A stretch of 64,000 bases of DNA from Actinoplanes siamensis (GCF_016862395.1 NZ_BOMW01000063.1:1-64000); one strand, 5' to 3'. Counted from the stretch's first letter, positions 50,616 to 59,587 are shown. Made by a program: numbers and translations. Notes: generated from the letters alone by a model not told the origin.

Positions 50616-50936
50616 GTGATCACCTGCGTCGTGCACTACACCATCGACCCCGCGCAGATCGGCGCTTTCGAACGCTTCGCCCGCGAGTGGATGCGCCTGG
50701 TGGCCGAGCACGGCGGCGTCCACCACGGCTATTTCCTGCCGGCCGAGGGCGCCAGCGACCGGGCCGAGGCACTGTTCAGCTTCGAGAGCCTGGCCGCCTA
50801 CGAGCGCTACCGCTCCCGGTTCGGCGACGACCCGGAGTTCGTCGCCGCGGACCGGATTCGCGACGAGTCGGGCTGCGTTCTACGGTACGAGCGGACCTTC
50901 ATGCGACCGTTGCTACCGGGCGGAGAACAAGAGTGA
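50616..50936 (+). CDS. NIPSNAP-like dimeric alpha-beta barrel protein
   Basis: A 106-residue protein: VITCVVHYTIDPAQIGAFER, then FAREWMRLVAEHGGVHHGYF and ALFSFESLAAYERYRSRFGD. The pattern is that of the NIPSNAP/dimeric ferredoxin-like fold. GTG at 50616 is chosen because family members begin with this strand; an ATG lies four codons upstream at 50604. The stop overlaps the next gene's GTG (GTGA), so the two are translationally coupled. The biochemical role of bacterial NIPSNAP proteins is unsettled; pairing with a ThuA-like protein suggests small-molecule metabolism. Confidence 0.85.
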   Translation: MITCVVHYTIDPAQIGAFERFAREWMRLVAEHGGVHHGYFLPAEGASDRAEALFSFESLAAYERYRSRFGDDPEFVAADRIRDESGCVLRYERTFMRPLLPGGEQE

Positions 50937-51592
50937 GAGCGCTCGTCGTGCGCGGCGGCTGGGACGGCCACGAGCCGGTCGCCTGCACCGAACTGTTCCG
51001 CGACTTCCTCGAGGGCGACGGCTTCGCCCTGACCACCGCGGACACCCTCGACGCCTATCTGGACGACGGCTCCTACGACCTGATCATCCAGTGCTGGACC
51101 GGCGCCCGGTTCACCGACGAGCAGGAGAAGGCGCTGGTCGAGCGGGTCCGGGCGGGCGCCGGTTTCGCGGGGTGGCACGGCGGCGTGGTCGCCACCGGCT
51201 ATCAGGCCGCGCAGTACCAGTATCTGGTGGGCGCCCGGTTCCTGTGTCACCCCGGCCAGTTCGTCGACTACACAGTCGACATCGAAAACAACCATTTCCT
51301 CTCGGACGGCCTGAGCTCCTTCCCGGTCCACACCGAGCAGTACTTCATGCACGTCGATCCGACGCTCGACGTGCTGGCCACCACCACCTTCACCGGCGAC
51401 CACGGCGCCCCGGAGACCGCGGGCGCGGTGATGCCGGTGGCCTGGACCCGACGGCTCGGCGCGGGACGCGTGTTCGTCTGCACTCTCGGCCACAGTCCCG
51501 CGGACCTGCGCGTGCCGCAGACCCGAACGATCATGGAGCGCGGCATCCGGTGGGCCTGCGGGATGACTCCCGACCAGGATCGCGACGGTTGA
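50933..51592 (+). CDS. ThuA-like glutamine-amidotransferase-fold protein
   Basis: A 219-residue protein: ALVVRGGWDGHEPVACTELF, YDLIIQCWTGARFTDEQEKA, GAGFAGWHGGVV, HPGQFVDYTVDIENNHFLSD and VAWTRRLGAGRVFVCTLGHS. This is the ThuA family (trehalose-utilisation-linked, GATase1-like fold). Members act on keto-sugars or are associated with sugar oxidation. The catalytic set of true amidotransferases is not present. Its GTG start at 50933 sits inside the stop of the NIPSNAP gene, after CGGAGAACAAGA. No sugar transporter is adjacent. Confidence 0.88.
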   Translation: MRALVVRGGWDGHEPVACTELFRDFLEGDGFALTTADTLDAYLDDGSYDLIIQCWTGARFTDEQEKALVERVRAGAGFAGWHGGVVATGYQAAQYQYLVGARFLCHPGQFVDYTVDIENNHFLSDGLSSFPVHTEQYFMHVDPTLDVLATTTFTGDHGAPETAGAVMPVAWTRRLGAGRVFVCTLGHSPADLRVPQTRTIMERGIRWACGMTPDQDRDG

Positions 51593-51669
51593 GCGGGGAA
51601 CGGTGCGCGCCCCCGGAAAGGGTGAATTTCCGGCTATTCGCCGGTTTTCCGGCTTAGGCTGTGCTGACC

Positions 51670-52629
51670 ATGGCGATTTCTCCGATCCTCGCAACCCTGG
51701 TGACCGTCGCGGCCTCCGTGGCGCCCACCCCCGCCCCGGACGGCCGCATCCCGCTGGCCGCTCTGCGCGAGGCGACCCTGGACGTCCCCGGCTGGCCGGC
51801 CGACAACGTGCGGGGCCCCTCCGGCCCGCTGCGCTTCCACGACGGCTCGGTCACGATCGAGCCACGGGAGACGCCGGACGGGCAGCCGCCGTATGCCCAG
51901 TCCGTGACGATCCTGTCCGCCGCCTACGGCGACGTGGACCGGGACGGGGCGGACGAGACGGTCGTCCTGCTGGGCGCGCTGATCGAGGGCGGCAGCAAGC
52001 AACTGGTCGCGTACGACCGCGATCGCGCCGGCCACATCGTCGCGCTGGGCCGGGTGGCCGCCACCACCGGCGAGGTCCGTGACATCCGGGCCGACAGCGC
52101 CCGGGTGGACGCCGCCGGCGCCGTGTCCGCGCTCGTCGGCGACTACCAGCGCTGCTGCGACGACGACACCCCGCAGATCTGGCAGACCCGGTCGTACGCC
52201 TTGCGCGACGGCCGGTTCGAGCAGGTCGGCGGCCCCACCCGGATGCCGCTGAACCCGCACGTCACGCAGACCAGGGTGACCGCCGGGAAGCTGGCGCTCG
52301 GCGCGGCGACCGGCGGGTACCGCTACGGCACGGTCGACGTGACGCTGACCCACCGCCGCGGCGCCCACCCGGAGAAGATCACGCTGTGGTTCTACCCGCC
52401 GGACGGTCTGGAGCGCACCGGCGCCGGCTGGCCAGCGGTGACCACCCGGCCGGACGGTTTCGGCGTGACCGTCCCGGCGCCCCCGGCCGGTGGCAGCGTC
52501 ACCCACACGTTCGGCTTCCGGCGCCCGGCCGCGCTCTCCGGCGGAGAGCTGTCCCTGGAGATCACCACGGCTCCCCCGATGGGCCAGGCCCTCCCGTGGG
52601 ACAGCAGCGCGGCGGCTCCGGTCAGCTGA
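51670..52629 (+). CDS. Exported hypothetical protein
   Basis: A 319-residue protein with a short signal-like N-terminus (AISPILATLVTVAASVAPTP). A repeat-like beta domain (about 45-160) contains AAYGDVDRDGADETVVLL, a calcium-binding-like DxDxDGxDE loop. A Cys pair (RCCDDDTPQ) and a C-terminal beta domain (about 215-319) follow. Similar secreted proteins occur in Streptomyces and relatives without known function. TAGGCT 11 nt upstream and the lack of a ribosome site suggest a leaderless or nearly leaderless transcript; a GTG at 51661 is also possible. Its end overlaps the convergent gene by 8 bp. Confidence 0.6.
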   Translation: MAISPILATLVTVAASVAPTPAPDGRIPLAALREATLDVPGWPADNVRGPSGPLRFHDGSVTIEPRETPDGQPPYAQSVTILSAAYGDVDRDGADETVVLLGALIEGGSKQLVAYDRDRAGHIVALGRVAATTGEVRDIRADSARVDAAGAVSALVGDYQRCCDDDTPQIWQTRSYALRDGRFEQVGGPTRMPLNPHVTQTRVTAGKLALGAATGGYRYGTVDVTLTHRRGAHPEKITLWFYPPDGLERTGAGWPAVTTRPDGFGVTVPAPPAGGSVTHTFGFRRPAALSGGELSLEITTAPPMGQALPWDSSAAAPVS

Positions 52630-53110
52630 GAAAGCGCTCGGCGGCGAGCCGCTGCCCGCGCTCGGTCCGCCAGGAGAGCCACCCGGCCAGCGGCCAGAAC
52701 ACCACGCCGAACCAGGACCAGGGCGTCACGTCGATCGCCACGTAGATCGACAGCAGAAGGAAGAAGACAAAGACGATCACGTGGTACGCGGGGCGGGTCC
52801 CGCGCCGTGTCCACCGCCTCGCCAGCCGTGTCGCCGCGTCGCGGAGCCGCGGGTCCTCCGGCCGCCGTCCGGCGCGGACCGCCGCCGTCGCCGTGGCCCG
52901 CTCCGCGTCGCTCAGGTCGCCGAACAGGCGGCGCTCCTGCGAGCGGGTCAGCCACCAGAAGGCCAGGCCGAACACCATGCCGCCGGCGAGGTAGACGGCT
53001 GCCTGCGTCACGGTGTGCGGCTCGTCGGCGGCGAACAGGTACATGAAGCCGCCCCAGAGGAGCCCGGCGATCTGAGATCTGAGCCACAACGGCCACGTCA
53101 ACGGGTTCAT
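52622..53110 (-). CDS. Four-helix membrane protein with 2TM-like domain
   Basis: A 162-residue protein with two membrane hairpins (about 10-53 and 115-148; YHVIVFVFFLLLSIYVAIDV then WSWFGVVFWPLAGWLSW). A charged cytosolic segment with Arg-rich helices lies between them. The second hairpin resembles the bacterial 2TM domain. ATG at 53110 is chosen because the upstream frame lacks hydrophobic character; no clear ribosome site. Function unknown. It is convergent with the exported hypothetical gene and divergent from the DUF6271 cluster. Confidence 0.6.
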   Translation of the reverse strand: MNPLTWPLWLRSQIAGLLWGGFMYLFAADEPHTVTQAAVYLAGGMVFGLAFWWLTRSQERRLFGDLSDAERATATAAVRAGRRPEDPRLRDAATRLARRWTRRGTRPAYHVIVFVFFLLLSIYVAIDVTPWSWFGVVFWPLAGWLSWRTERGQRLAAERFLS

Positions 53111-53216
53111 GGTAATGGTGGTGTCCGCGCGGCAACCGCACCAAACCCACCGCCGAGTGATCCAGTTCCGGAACCGGCGCCGACCAGCGGTTTCTGGCAT
53201 ATGCCGGGTTTGCAGG

Positions 53217-53246
53217 TTGTCATGCCGGGTCCGGGTCGATTAGATT
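53217..53246 (+). promoter_or_regulatory. Promoter of the DUF6271 cluster
   Basis: TTGTCA (53217-53222) and TAGATT (53241-53246) are 18 bp apart and 47 bp before the first start codon, in an AT-richer patch. This is the only good promoter before the three overlapped genes, so they probably form one transcript. Confidence 0.6.
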
Positions 53247-53292
53247 TCCCCGCGCCGCGATCGTCGCAAATAAATGGCGGGGGAAGAAACAC

Positions 53293-54528
53293 GTGAATCG
53301 CCGCAAGGCTTGCCTGGTGGTGCCGACCAATCGGGAGTGCACAGCGACGCTCGCCGAGGTGGTCGCCGAGGCGAATTACGCCGCCGCCCATTTCGACGTC
53401 GACGTCGTCCTGCTGGTCCTGGACTCCTCGGACCATTTCCAGGAGCACGCGAGAATCCTGGCCGGCGCCGCCGACGTCCGGCACCTGGACGAGCCGCGCC
53501 AGCGGAACTTCCTCCAGCGGGTGCTGCGCCGGGCCGACCCCGCCAAGCCCGATCTGCTGCTCGACCTGATGCTGCCCCGCGCGCTGTCCTACGGCGCGTG
53601 CACCAACCGCGCGTTCCTCATCGCGGCGGCGCTGGGCTGCGACTCGGTGCACCGGCGCGACTCCGACCTGTACTTCCAGACGTACCGCGGCGAGAAGGTC
53701 TTCCCGATACACGCGGAGCTCTCCGCGCTGGGCCGGCCGGCCCGGGACGTCCGGGCGACCGAGGACCGGCTCGACGAGAGCCGCCGGGACCTGCCGGTCG
53801 TGATGGCCGGCGCCTCGTTCGTCGGCAGCATGTCCGTCGACATCGAGGACATCCGCGCCCACGAGGCCTACTACGACCTGGTCAGCCTCTGGGCCGCGGA
53901 CGGCAGCACGGAGGCCGAGAAACGCGCGCTGGTCGAGGAGTCGTTCACCGGCAGCGCCCCGTTCGATGGCGACCATTCCGTGCTCTCCGTCGTCGACCCG
54001 ATGCGCGTCGACATGCACAACATCAGTTTTCACGGATTGCACGAGAAGGTGCCGCTGCCCCCGGCAACCGACACCATCGGCAGTGATTATTTTCTCATTC
54101 ACGTGGCCGACAAGGCCGGGCTCCCCGGACTTTTGCACAACCGGCACATCGTCAATTTCCACACCGCCGAACGCAAGAGCGACGTGGGATTCCTGGCGTA
54201 CCAACTGCGGTTCGCCAAGTTCATCCTGTCGATGTACTACCTACATTTCGTCTACCAGCGGCTGACCACCGACGACCCGGCCGGCATCGCCGCGATCGTC
54301 CGGGAGAGCACCTGGCAGCCGCGCGAGCCCAACGAGGTCAAGGCCGATCTGCTGGAGGCGGCGTACCGGCGGCTCGGCGGGCGGTTCACACAGGTCGCCG
54401 ACCTGGTCCGGGAGCGCCGGGAGACCCTGTTGATCGAGGCGAGGCGGGACATGGACGACTACGCGGTGCTGATCGACGCGTGGGCGGCGCTGATCGCCGC
54501 CGCGCGGGAGACGCCCGTCGATGAGTGA
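53293..54528 (+). CDS. DUF6271-family protein, first gene of a biosynthetic-looking operon
   Basis: A 411-residue protein opening RKACLVVPTNRECTATLAEV with VDVVLLVLDSSDHFQEHARI. The order VVPTNR, LLVLDSS and later DSVHRRDSDLYFQTYRG (with RRDSD) resembles the nucleotide-sugar site of GT-A glycosyltransferases, where a D-x-D binds metal. The assignment to DUF6271 is by family resemblance; no reaction is known to me. The middle holds VVMAGASFVGSMSVDIEDI and HNISFHGLHEK. Start: GTG 53293 after GGGGGAAG. Its last 8 bp overlap the decarboxylase-acetyltransferase gene. A transferase role on the product of that enzyme is inference only. Confidence 0.7.
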   Translation: MNRRKACLVVPTNRECTATLAEVVAEANYAAAHFDVDVVLLVLDSSDHFQEHARILAGAADVRHLDEPRQRNFLQRVLRRADPAKPDLLLDLMLPRALSYGACTNRAFLIAAALGCDSVHRRDSDLYFQTYRGEKVFPIHAELSALGRPARDVRATEDRLDESRRDLPVVMAGASFVGSMSVDIEDIRAHEAYYDLVSLWAADGSTEAEKRALVEESFTGSAPFDGDHSVLSVVDPMRVDMHNISFHGLHEKVPLPPATDTIGSDYFLIHVADKAGLPGLLHNRHIVNFHTAERKSDVGFLAYQLRFAKFILSMYYLHFVYQRLTTDDPAGIAAIVRESTWQPREPNEVKADLLEAAYRRLGGRFTQVADLVRERRETLLIEARRDMDDYAVLIDAWAALIAAARETPVDE

Positions 54529-56125
54529 GGCCGGCCATCTGCGGGCCGCCCTGGCCGCGGCCGACACCGATCGCATCGTCTACGACCTGACCGGCATCGA
54601 GAACCAGTACCGGACGCTCGGCCGCGAACTGCCCGGGGTGGACGTGCGGTTCGCGATGAAGGCCTGCCCGGTCGACGACGTGCTCACCGCCCTGGCCGAG
54701 CTGGGCGCCGGCTTCGACGCCGCCAGCCCCGCCGAGATCCGTCAGGCGTTGCGCGCCGGTGTCCGCCCGCGCCGGGTGCACTACGGCAACACCGTCAAGT
54801 CGGACGCCGACCTGCGTACGGCGTACCGGCTCGGCATCACCACCTATGCCACGGACTGCGCCGAGGACGTCCAGGCGATCGCCCGGCACGCCCCGGGCAG
54901 CCGGGTGTTCTGCCGGGTCCCGACCAGCGGGGCGGGCGCGGTCTGGGGCCTGACCGCCAAGTGCGGCAGCGACGACCCGATCGGCGTGCTGGAGCTGGCG
55001 CGGTCCCTCGGCCTGGTGCCGGCCGGGCTGTCGCTGCACGTCGGGTCGCAGCAGATGACCGCCGGCGGCTGGACCGCGGCGCTGGAGTCGCTCGCGGCCC
55101 TGCTGCCGCGGCTGCGCGCCAGGGGTATCCACCTCGATCACGTGAACCTCGGCGGCGGCCTGCCCGCGGCCGGCTATCCGGGGCTGACCCCGCCGACCGC
55201 GGAGATCTTCGCGGCCGTCCGGGCCGGCATGCGGCGGCTGCGCCAGGCGGCCGGCGGCGATCTCGGCTTCGTCATCGAGCCGGGGCGGTACCTGGTCGCC
55301 GACCACGGCGTGATCCGGGCCGAGGTGGCGCGCCTGACCGAACGGCGCGAGCGGTGGCTCTACCTGAGCTGCGGGCGGTTCAACGGGCTGTACGAGGGCG
55401 ACCGGCTGCGGTACCGCCTGGAGTTCCCGACCCGCGACGGCGGCAGCCGGGCGCCCGCCGTCGTGGCCGGCCCCAGCTGCGACAGCGACGACGTGCTCAA
55501 CGGCGGGACCGCGGTGCCGGTGCCGGCCGGGCTGGCGTCCGGCGACCCGGTCTGGATCCATGCGGCCGGCGCGTACGCCACCAGCTACACCACTGTCGGC
55601 TTCAACGGCTTCGCACCGCTGCCCTGCGAGACCGTGCGGGCCGAACGGTTCCGCCCGATCGCCGGGCCCGACTGGTCCACGATCGCCGCGCTGGAGTCCG
55701 AGGCGTACGGCAAGCAGGGCCTGTCGGAGAGGCCGGAGGCGCTGCGGTCCCGGGCCGGCGCGGGCACGTCGTTCGTGCTCGACACCGGCGACCGGGTCGG
55801 CGGTTACCTGCTCGCGCTGCCCTACCCACGGTTCCGCTTCCCCGACCTGTCCCAGCCGGAGACGACCGGGTTCCAGTCGGCCAACCTGCACCTGCACGAC
55901 CTGGTGATCGACCCGGAGCTGCGCGGCCGGGGCTGGGGCGCGCGCCTGGTCCGGCACCTCGCCGGGACCGCTCGGAGCCGTTCGTACGACCGGATCTCGC
56001 TCGTCGCGGTCGACGGCAGCGCCGGCTTCTGGGCGGCCCGCGGGTTCCGCCCGCACCCGGAGGTGCCGCTGCCCGCCTCGTACGGCCCGGACGCCGTCTA
56101 CATGTCTCGCGACCTCGATGGATAG
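54521..56125 (+). CDS. Fused PLP-dependent amino-acid decarboxylase and GNAT acetyltransferase
   Basis: A 534-residue two-domain enzyme. Residues about 10-375 are a fold-III (alanine-racemase/ornithine-decarboxylase) PLP domain. PLP lysine is Lys47 (VRFAMKACP), then AASPAEIRQALRAGV, SLHVGSQQ (about 172), NLGGGLPA, FVIEPGRYLVADHG and the active-site GPSCDSDDVL (Cys near 320). Residues about 390-534 are a GNAT domain with the acetyl-CoA loop RGRGWGARL (near 467). The decarboxylase part most resembles ornithine/diaminopimelate-type enzymes. The simplest reading is decarboxylation of a basic amino acid followed by N-acylation of the amine. The gene overlaps both neighbours by 8 bp, so all three are tightly coupled. 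Confidence 0.88.
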   Translation: MSEAGHLRAALAAADTDRIVYDLTGIENQYRTLGRELPGVDVRFAMKACPVDDVLTALAELGAGFDAASPAEIRQALRAGVRPRRVHYGNTVKSDADLRTAYRLGITTYATDCAEDVQAIARHAPGSRVFCRVPTSGAGAVWGLTAKCGSDDPIGVLELARSLGLVPAGLSLHVGSQQMTAGGWTAALESLAALLPRLRARGIHLDHVNLGGGLPAAGYPGLTPPTAEIFAAVRAGMRRLRQAAGGDLGFVIEPGRYLVADHGVIRAEVARLTERRERWLYLSCGRFNGLYEGDRLRYRLEFPTRDGGSRAPAVVAGPSCDSDDVLNGGTAVPVPAGLASGDPVWIHAAGAYATSYTTVGFNGFAPLPCETVRAERFRPIAGPDWSTIAALESEAYGKQGLSERPEALRSRAGAGTSFVLDTGDRVGGYLLALPYPRFRFPDLSQPETTGFQSANLHLHDLVIDPELRGRGWGARLVRHLAGTARSRSYDRISLVAVDGSAGFWAARGFRPHPEVPLPASYGPDAVYMSRDLDG

Positions 56126-57311
56126 GCCCCGCATGTCGTTCCGCCGCACCCAGCTGTCGGTCGCCGCCCTGTTCGGCGCGCTCGGCTTCCAGTACTCGAC
56201 CTGGGCCGCCCGGATCCCGGCGCTCACCGACCGCCTGCACCTCTCCTCCGCCCAGGTGGGCGTGCTGCTGCTGGCCGCCGGGGTGGGCGCGGTGCTGTCC
56301 TTCCCGGTGGTCCCGAGGCTGATGGCGGCGTACGGTTCGCGGCGGCTCGCGGTGGCGGCGGTGTTCGTGCTGGTCGCCGCGCTGGCCGGGCTGGCCGTCG
56401 CGCCGGACTACCCGCTGGCGCTGGCCGTGCTGCTGGTTGACGGCGTGGCGGTCGGCTGCCTGAACGTCGCGATGAACGCCCAGGGCACCGCGCTGGAGAG
56501 CACGTTCGGCCGGACCACCATGGCGAAGCTGCACGCCACCTTCAGCGGCGGCATCTTCGGCGGCGCCCTGCTGGCCTCGGCGATCACGTCGCTGACCGGT
56601 TCGGTGCCGCTGCACTTCGCGGTGGCCGGCGCCGTGCTGCTGACCCTGGCGCTGGCCGCCCGCCCGGCGCTGCTGACCCGGGATCTGCCGTCGCCGCCGA
56701 AACCGGCCGGCCGGCGCTGGAACCGACCGGCTGCCCCGGTGCTCTGGCTGGGCCTGGCCATGCTGCTGGCCACCATCACCGAGGGCGCGATGACCGACTG
56801 GTCGGCCCTCTACCTGGAGCGGGTCGCGCACGCCGCCGACTCGCTGCTGCCGCTGGGCATCGCGGTCACCTCCGGGATGATGGTGCTGGCCCGGCTGTTC
56901 GCCGACGGCTGGCGCGACCGCTGGGGCGACCGGACCGTGGTGGTAGCCGGCGGCGCGCTGGCCGGCGCGGGCCTCGCCGTGGGGCTGCTGGCCGGCGGCG
57001 CCTACCCGGCGCTGGCCGGATTCGCCTGCGTGGGCCTGGGCATGGCGGCGGTCAGCCCGTGCCTTTACATGGCCGCCGCCCAGCACGGCGCGACGGCGCT
57101 GACCACGGCCGCCGCGATGAGCACGACCGGCCTGCTGGCCGGCCCGCCGGCGATCGGCCTGTTGGCCGAGGGCGCCGGCCTGACCTGGAGCATGGCCGCC
57201 GTGGTGGTCACCGCCTGGCTGACCGTGCTGTGCGTGCTGCCGGTCCGCTGGGCTCCCCGCCCACCCGGCGGCGCACCGCACGAGGACCGCGACCCGGCCG
57301 CCCTGGCATGA
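56118..57311 (+). CDS. MFS transporter, likely exporter of the cluster product
   Basis: A 397-residue twelve-helix permease. LFGALGFQYSTWAARIPALT at the start, then VAVGCLNVAMNAQGTALEST and MAKLHATFSGGIFGGALLAS, place it with the YbjJ/inner-membrane MFS group. GGAMTDWSALYL-type features (EGAMTDWSALYLERV) are present in the second half. ATG at 56118 overlaps the stop of the decarboxylase-GNAT gene by 8 bp. Being last in a three-gene overlapped operon with no uptake binding protein, an export role for the acylated amine is the natural inference. Confidence 0.9.
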   Translation: MDRPRMSFRRTQLSVAALFGALGFQYSTWAARIPALTDRLHLSSAQVGVLLLAAGVGAVLSFPVVPRLMAAYGSRRLAVAAVFVLVAALAGLAVAPDYPLALAVLLVDGVAVGCLNVAMNAQGTALESTFGRTTMAKLHATFSGGIFGGALLASAITSLTGSVPLHFAVAGAVLLTLALAARPALLTRDLPSPPKPAGRRWNRPAAPVLWLGLAMLLATITEGAMTDWSALYLERVAHAADSLLPLGIAVTSGMMVLARLFADGWRDRWGDRTVVVAGGALAGAGLAVGLLAGGAYPALAGFACVGLGMAAVSPCLYMAAAQHGATALTTAAAMSTTGLLAGPPAIGLLAEGAGLTWSMAAVVVTAWLTVLCVLPVRWAPRPPGGAPHEDRDPAALA

Positions 57312-57351
57312 CCGCCGCCGGCGAGGGAACGAACCCGTCCGGCTGAGCCGG

Positions 57352-57961
57352 CTACACCGCGTTCGCGCCGGTGGTGGCCGGCCTCCGCCGGGACGGCCAG
57401 GCGTTCAGCGAGGTGTCCTCCGGCTTGACGCCCTCGCCGACGCTCTTGACCAGCAGGCCCACGCTCTGCGCGAGCATCCCGCCGGCCCGCACGCCGGGCA
57501 CGTGCGGCTGCCGCTCCGGCGCGGGAGCCGGATCCGAAGAGGCGGACGCCGCATCCGAGTCCTGGGTGACAGCCGGCACCGGGGCGGCAGTGGCCCCGTC
57601 GGGAACGGGCGGAGCCGGCCGCGTCGGCATCGGCGGCCGGACCTGGGCCCCGCCGGACCAGCGCGGCGATGTCCAGCCCCGGCGCGGTCGGCTCCGCTGT
57701 GGCCTGCTCCGGTGTGGCCTGGCTTTGCCCGGCCGGGGACAGATCCGCAAGCGCGACATCGCTCTCGTCGTCCCAGGCCGGGTCCCATCCACCGGGCATC
57801 GGGGACCGCTGCGCGACCAGCTGGGACACACCCGAGTTCCCGATCGACCGCTGCAGCGCCAGCATCGCCTGGGCGGCACCGGACAGCGGCCGGCTCGCCG
57901 GGACGCCCGCCCGGCCCGCGCGGGCGCCGCCGGCCGGGCGGATCTGCGTCTGCCGGGTCAC
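57352..57961 (-). pseudogene. Frameshifted protein with eCIS/DUF4157-type ALQR-IGN motif
   Basis: GTG 57961 with GAGGAG 7 nt upstream opens a frame reading AAQAMLALQRSIGNSGVSQL VAQRS, interrupted here for length. This L-L-x-L-Q-R-x-x-G-N motif marks the N-termini of proteins linked to extracellular contractile injection systems and DUF4157 toxins. The frame runs to about 57640. The coding pattern then continues in another frame: PVPDGATAAPVPAVTQDSD to GGMLAQSVGLLVKSVGEGV and a stop at 57352. The switch falls in 57590-57640. Either one indel has broken the gene or there is a sequence error. Corrected, it would be about 200 residues, Pro/Ala-rich, with no toxin domain. Confidence 0.5.
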
Positions 57962-58100
57962 CTGCGGCTCCTCGCGTCGTTCAACAGTGCCGCGCCAAGG
58001 TATCGATCCGAGTTGGACACCGGGTGAACGATCTCCGGCGCCGCGTCTCAGCAGTCGGCAATCCGCCCGTCATCCGCCCGGCAGTCCCTACTCTCGTCCC

Positions 58101-58721
58101 ATGAAGGTGCTCCGCTACGGTGACCGCGCCCTGCTGCTCGACCTGGGCGACGGCGCCTCCCCGCTGGCCGCCGCCGCGCTGGCCCGCGCCTGCCGCGCCG
58201 CGGAGCTCCCCGGCCTGCTCGACGTCACCCCGGCGGCCCGGACGGTGCTGCTCACGCTCGGCGCCGGAGTCGATCCCGCCGAGGTCCGCCGGCGGCTCAC
58301 CGGCCTGCGCCCGGACCAGGCAGATCAAGGATCAACCGCCGAGGTGGTACGGATCCGGGTGCGCTACGACGGCCCGGACCTGACCGAGGTCGCCCGCCTC
58401 ACCGGGCTCTCCCCCGCCGAGGTGGTCCGTCTGCACACCGCCAGCGCCTGGACCGTCGCGTTCGGCGGTTTCGCCCCCGGCTTCGCCTACCTGGCCGGTG
58501 GCGACCCGGCGCTGCGGGTGCCCCGCCGCGACGAGCCCCGCACCCGCGTCCCGGCCGGCGCGGTCGCCCTGGCCGGGGAGTACAGCGCCGTCTATCCCGG
58601 CCCGTCGCCCGGCGGCTGGCAGTTGATCGGCACCACCTCGGCGCGCCTGTGGGACACCGACCGCGATCCCCCGGCCCTGCTGCAGCCGGGCGACCGGGTC
58701 CGCTTCGAGGAGCTCGGATGA
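58101..58721 (+). CDS. pxpB: 5-oxoprolinase subunit PxpB (KipI-like)
   Basis: A 206-residue subunit of the ATP-dependent 5-oxoproline hydrolase PxpABC. VLRYGDRALLLDLGDGASPL opens it; typical core motifs are VRIRVRYDGPDLTEVARLTG, FAPGFAYLAG, VPRRDEPRTRVPAGAVALAG and YPGPSPGGWQLIG. With PxpC it is thought to form the phosphotransfer part, while PxpA opens the ring. TACTCT ends about 7 nt before ATG 58101 and no ribosome site is present, so a leaderless mRNA is likely. The stop overlaps the pxpC start (ATGA). pxpA is not in the neighbourhood. Confidence 0.94.
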   Translation: MKVLRYGDRALLLDLGDGASPLAAAALARACRAAELPGLLDVTPAARTVLLTLGAGVDPAEVRRRLTGLRPDQADQGSTAEVVRIRVRYDGPDLTEVARLTGLSPAEVVRLHTASAWTVAFGGFAPGFAYLAGGDPALRVPRRDEPRTRVPAGAVALAGEYSAVYPGPSPGGWQLIGTTSARLWDTDRDPPALLQPGDRVRFEELG

Positions 58722-59587
58722 TCGAGGTGCTGGCGACCGGCCCCCTCGTCACGATCCAGGATCTGGGCCGCCCCGGTTGGGCCTCGGTCGGGGTGGGCCG
58801 CTCCGGGGCCGCCGACCGGGCCGCGCTAACCCTGGCGAACCGCCTGGTCGCCAACCCCGAGGGCGCCGCGGCCCTGGAAGTGCTCTTCGGCGGCCTGGTG
58901 ATCAGCGCCCGGCGGCACGTCTGGCTGGCCCTGTCCGGCGCCCCGGCTCCGGCCACCGTCGACGGCGCCCCGGTCGGGCACCACGCCGTGTTCCCGCTGG
59001 CACCGGGCGAGCGGCTCCGGCTCGGCCGGCCCGACAGCGGACTGCGCACCTATCTCGCGGTGCGTGGCGGTATCGACGTACCCCCGGTTCTCGGCTCCCG
59101 GAGCCGGGACACCCTGTCCGGCATCGGCCCGGACCCGTTGCGGGCCGGCGCCCTGCTGCCGGTCGGCCCGGAGCCCGGCGAGCTGCCGCTCGTCGATCAG
59201 GCCCCGGTCCCGGTCCCGCCGGGCGGCCCGGTGACGCTGCGCGCGGTCCGCGGCCCCCGGGACCGCTTCCTCACCGACCCGCGCGCCCTGGAGCGGGACG
59301 GCTGGGTGGTGTCCACCCGCGCCGACCGGATCGGCCTGCGCCTGACCGGCCGCACCGTCGCGGCCGGCGCGGACGCCGGTGGCATGGCGAGCGAGGGCCT
59401 GACCCGGGGCGCCGTGCAGCTGCCGCCCGGCGGCGAGCCCGTGGTCTTCCTGGCCGACCATCCGACGACCGGTGGCTATCCGGTGATCGCGGTCCTGCTG
59501 GACGCGGACGCCGACCGGGCCGCGCAGCTGCGCCCCGGCCAGGCGGTCCGGATCAGGTTGCTGGACCCGGATTCCACGCACGGCTAG
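58718..59587 (+). CDS. pxpC: 5-oxoprolinase subunit PxpC (KipA-like)
   Basis: A 289-residue carboxyltransferase-domain protein: VLATGPLVTIQDLGRPGWAS, VGRSGAADRAALTLANRLVA, TYLAVRGGIDVPPVLGSRSR, SDGMAS-like GGMASEGLTRGAVQLPPGGE and FLADHPTTGGYPVIAVLL. It partners PxpB. ATG at 58718 overlaps the pxpB stop by 4 nt. No LamB/YcsF-type pxpA follows; the next gene is on the other strand. The complete enzyme therefore needs a PxpA encoded elsewhere. The following 120 bp show nothing of note. Confidence 0.94.
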   Translation: MIEVLATGPLVTIQDLGRPGWASVGVGRSGAADRAALTLANRLVANPEGAAALEVLFGGLVISARRHVWLALSGAPAPATVDGAPVGHHAVFPLAPGERLRLGRPDSGLRTYLAVRGGIDVPPVLGSRSRDTLSGIGPDPLRAGALLPVGPEPGELPLVDQAPVPVPPGGPVTLRAVRGPRDRFLTDPRALERDGWVVSTRADRIGLRLTGRTVAAGADAGGMASEGLTRGAVQLPPGGEPVVFLADHPTTGGYPVIAVLLDADADRAAQLRPGQAVRIRLLDPDSTHG

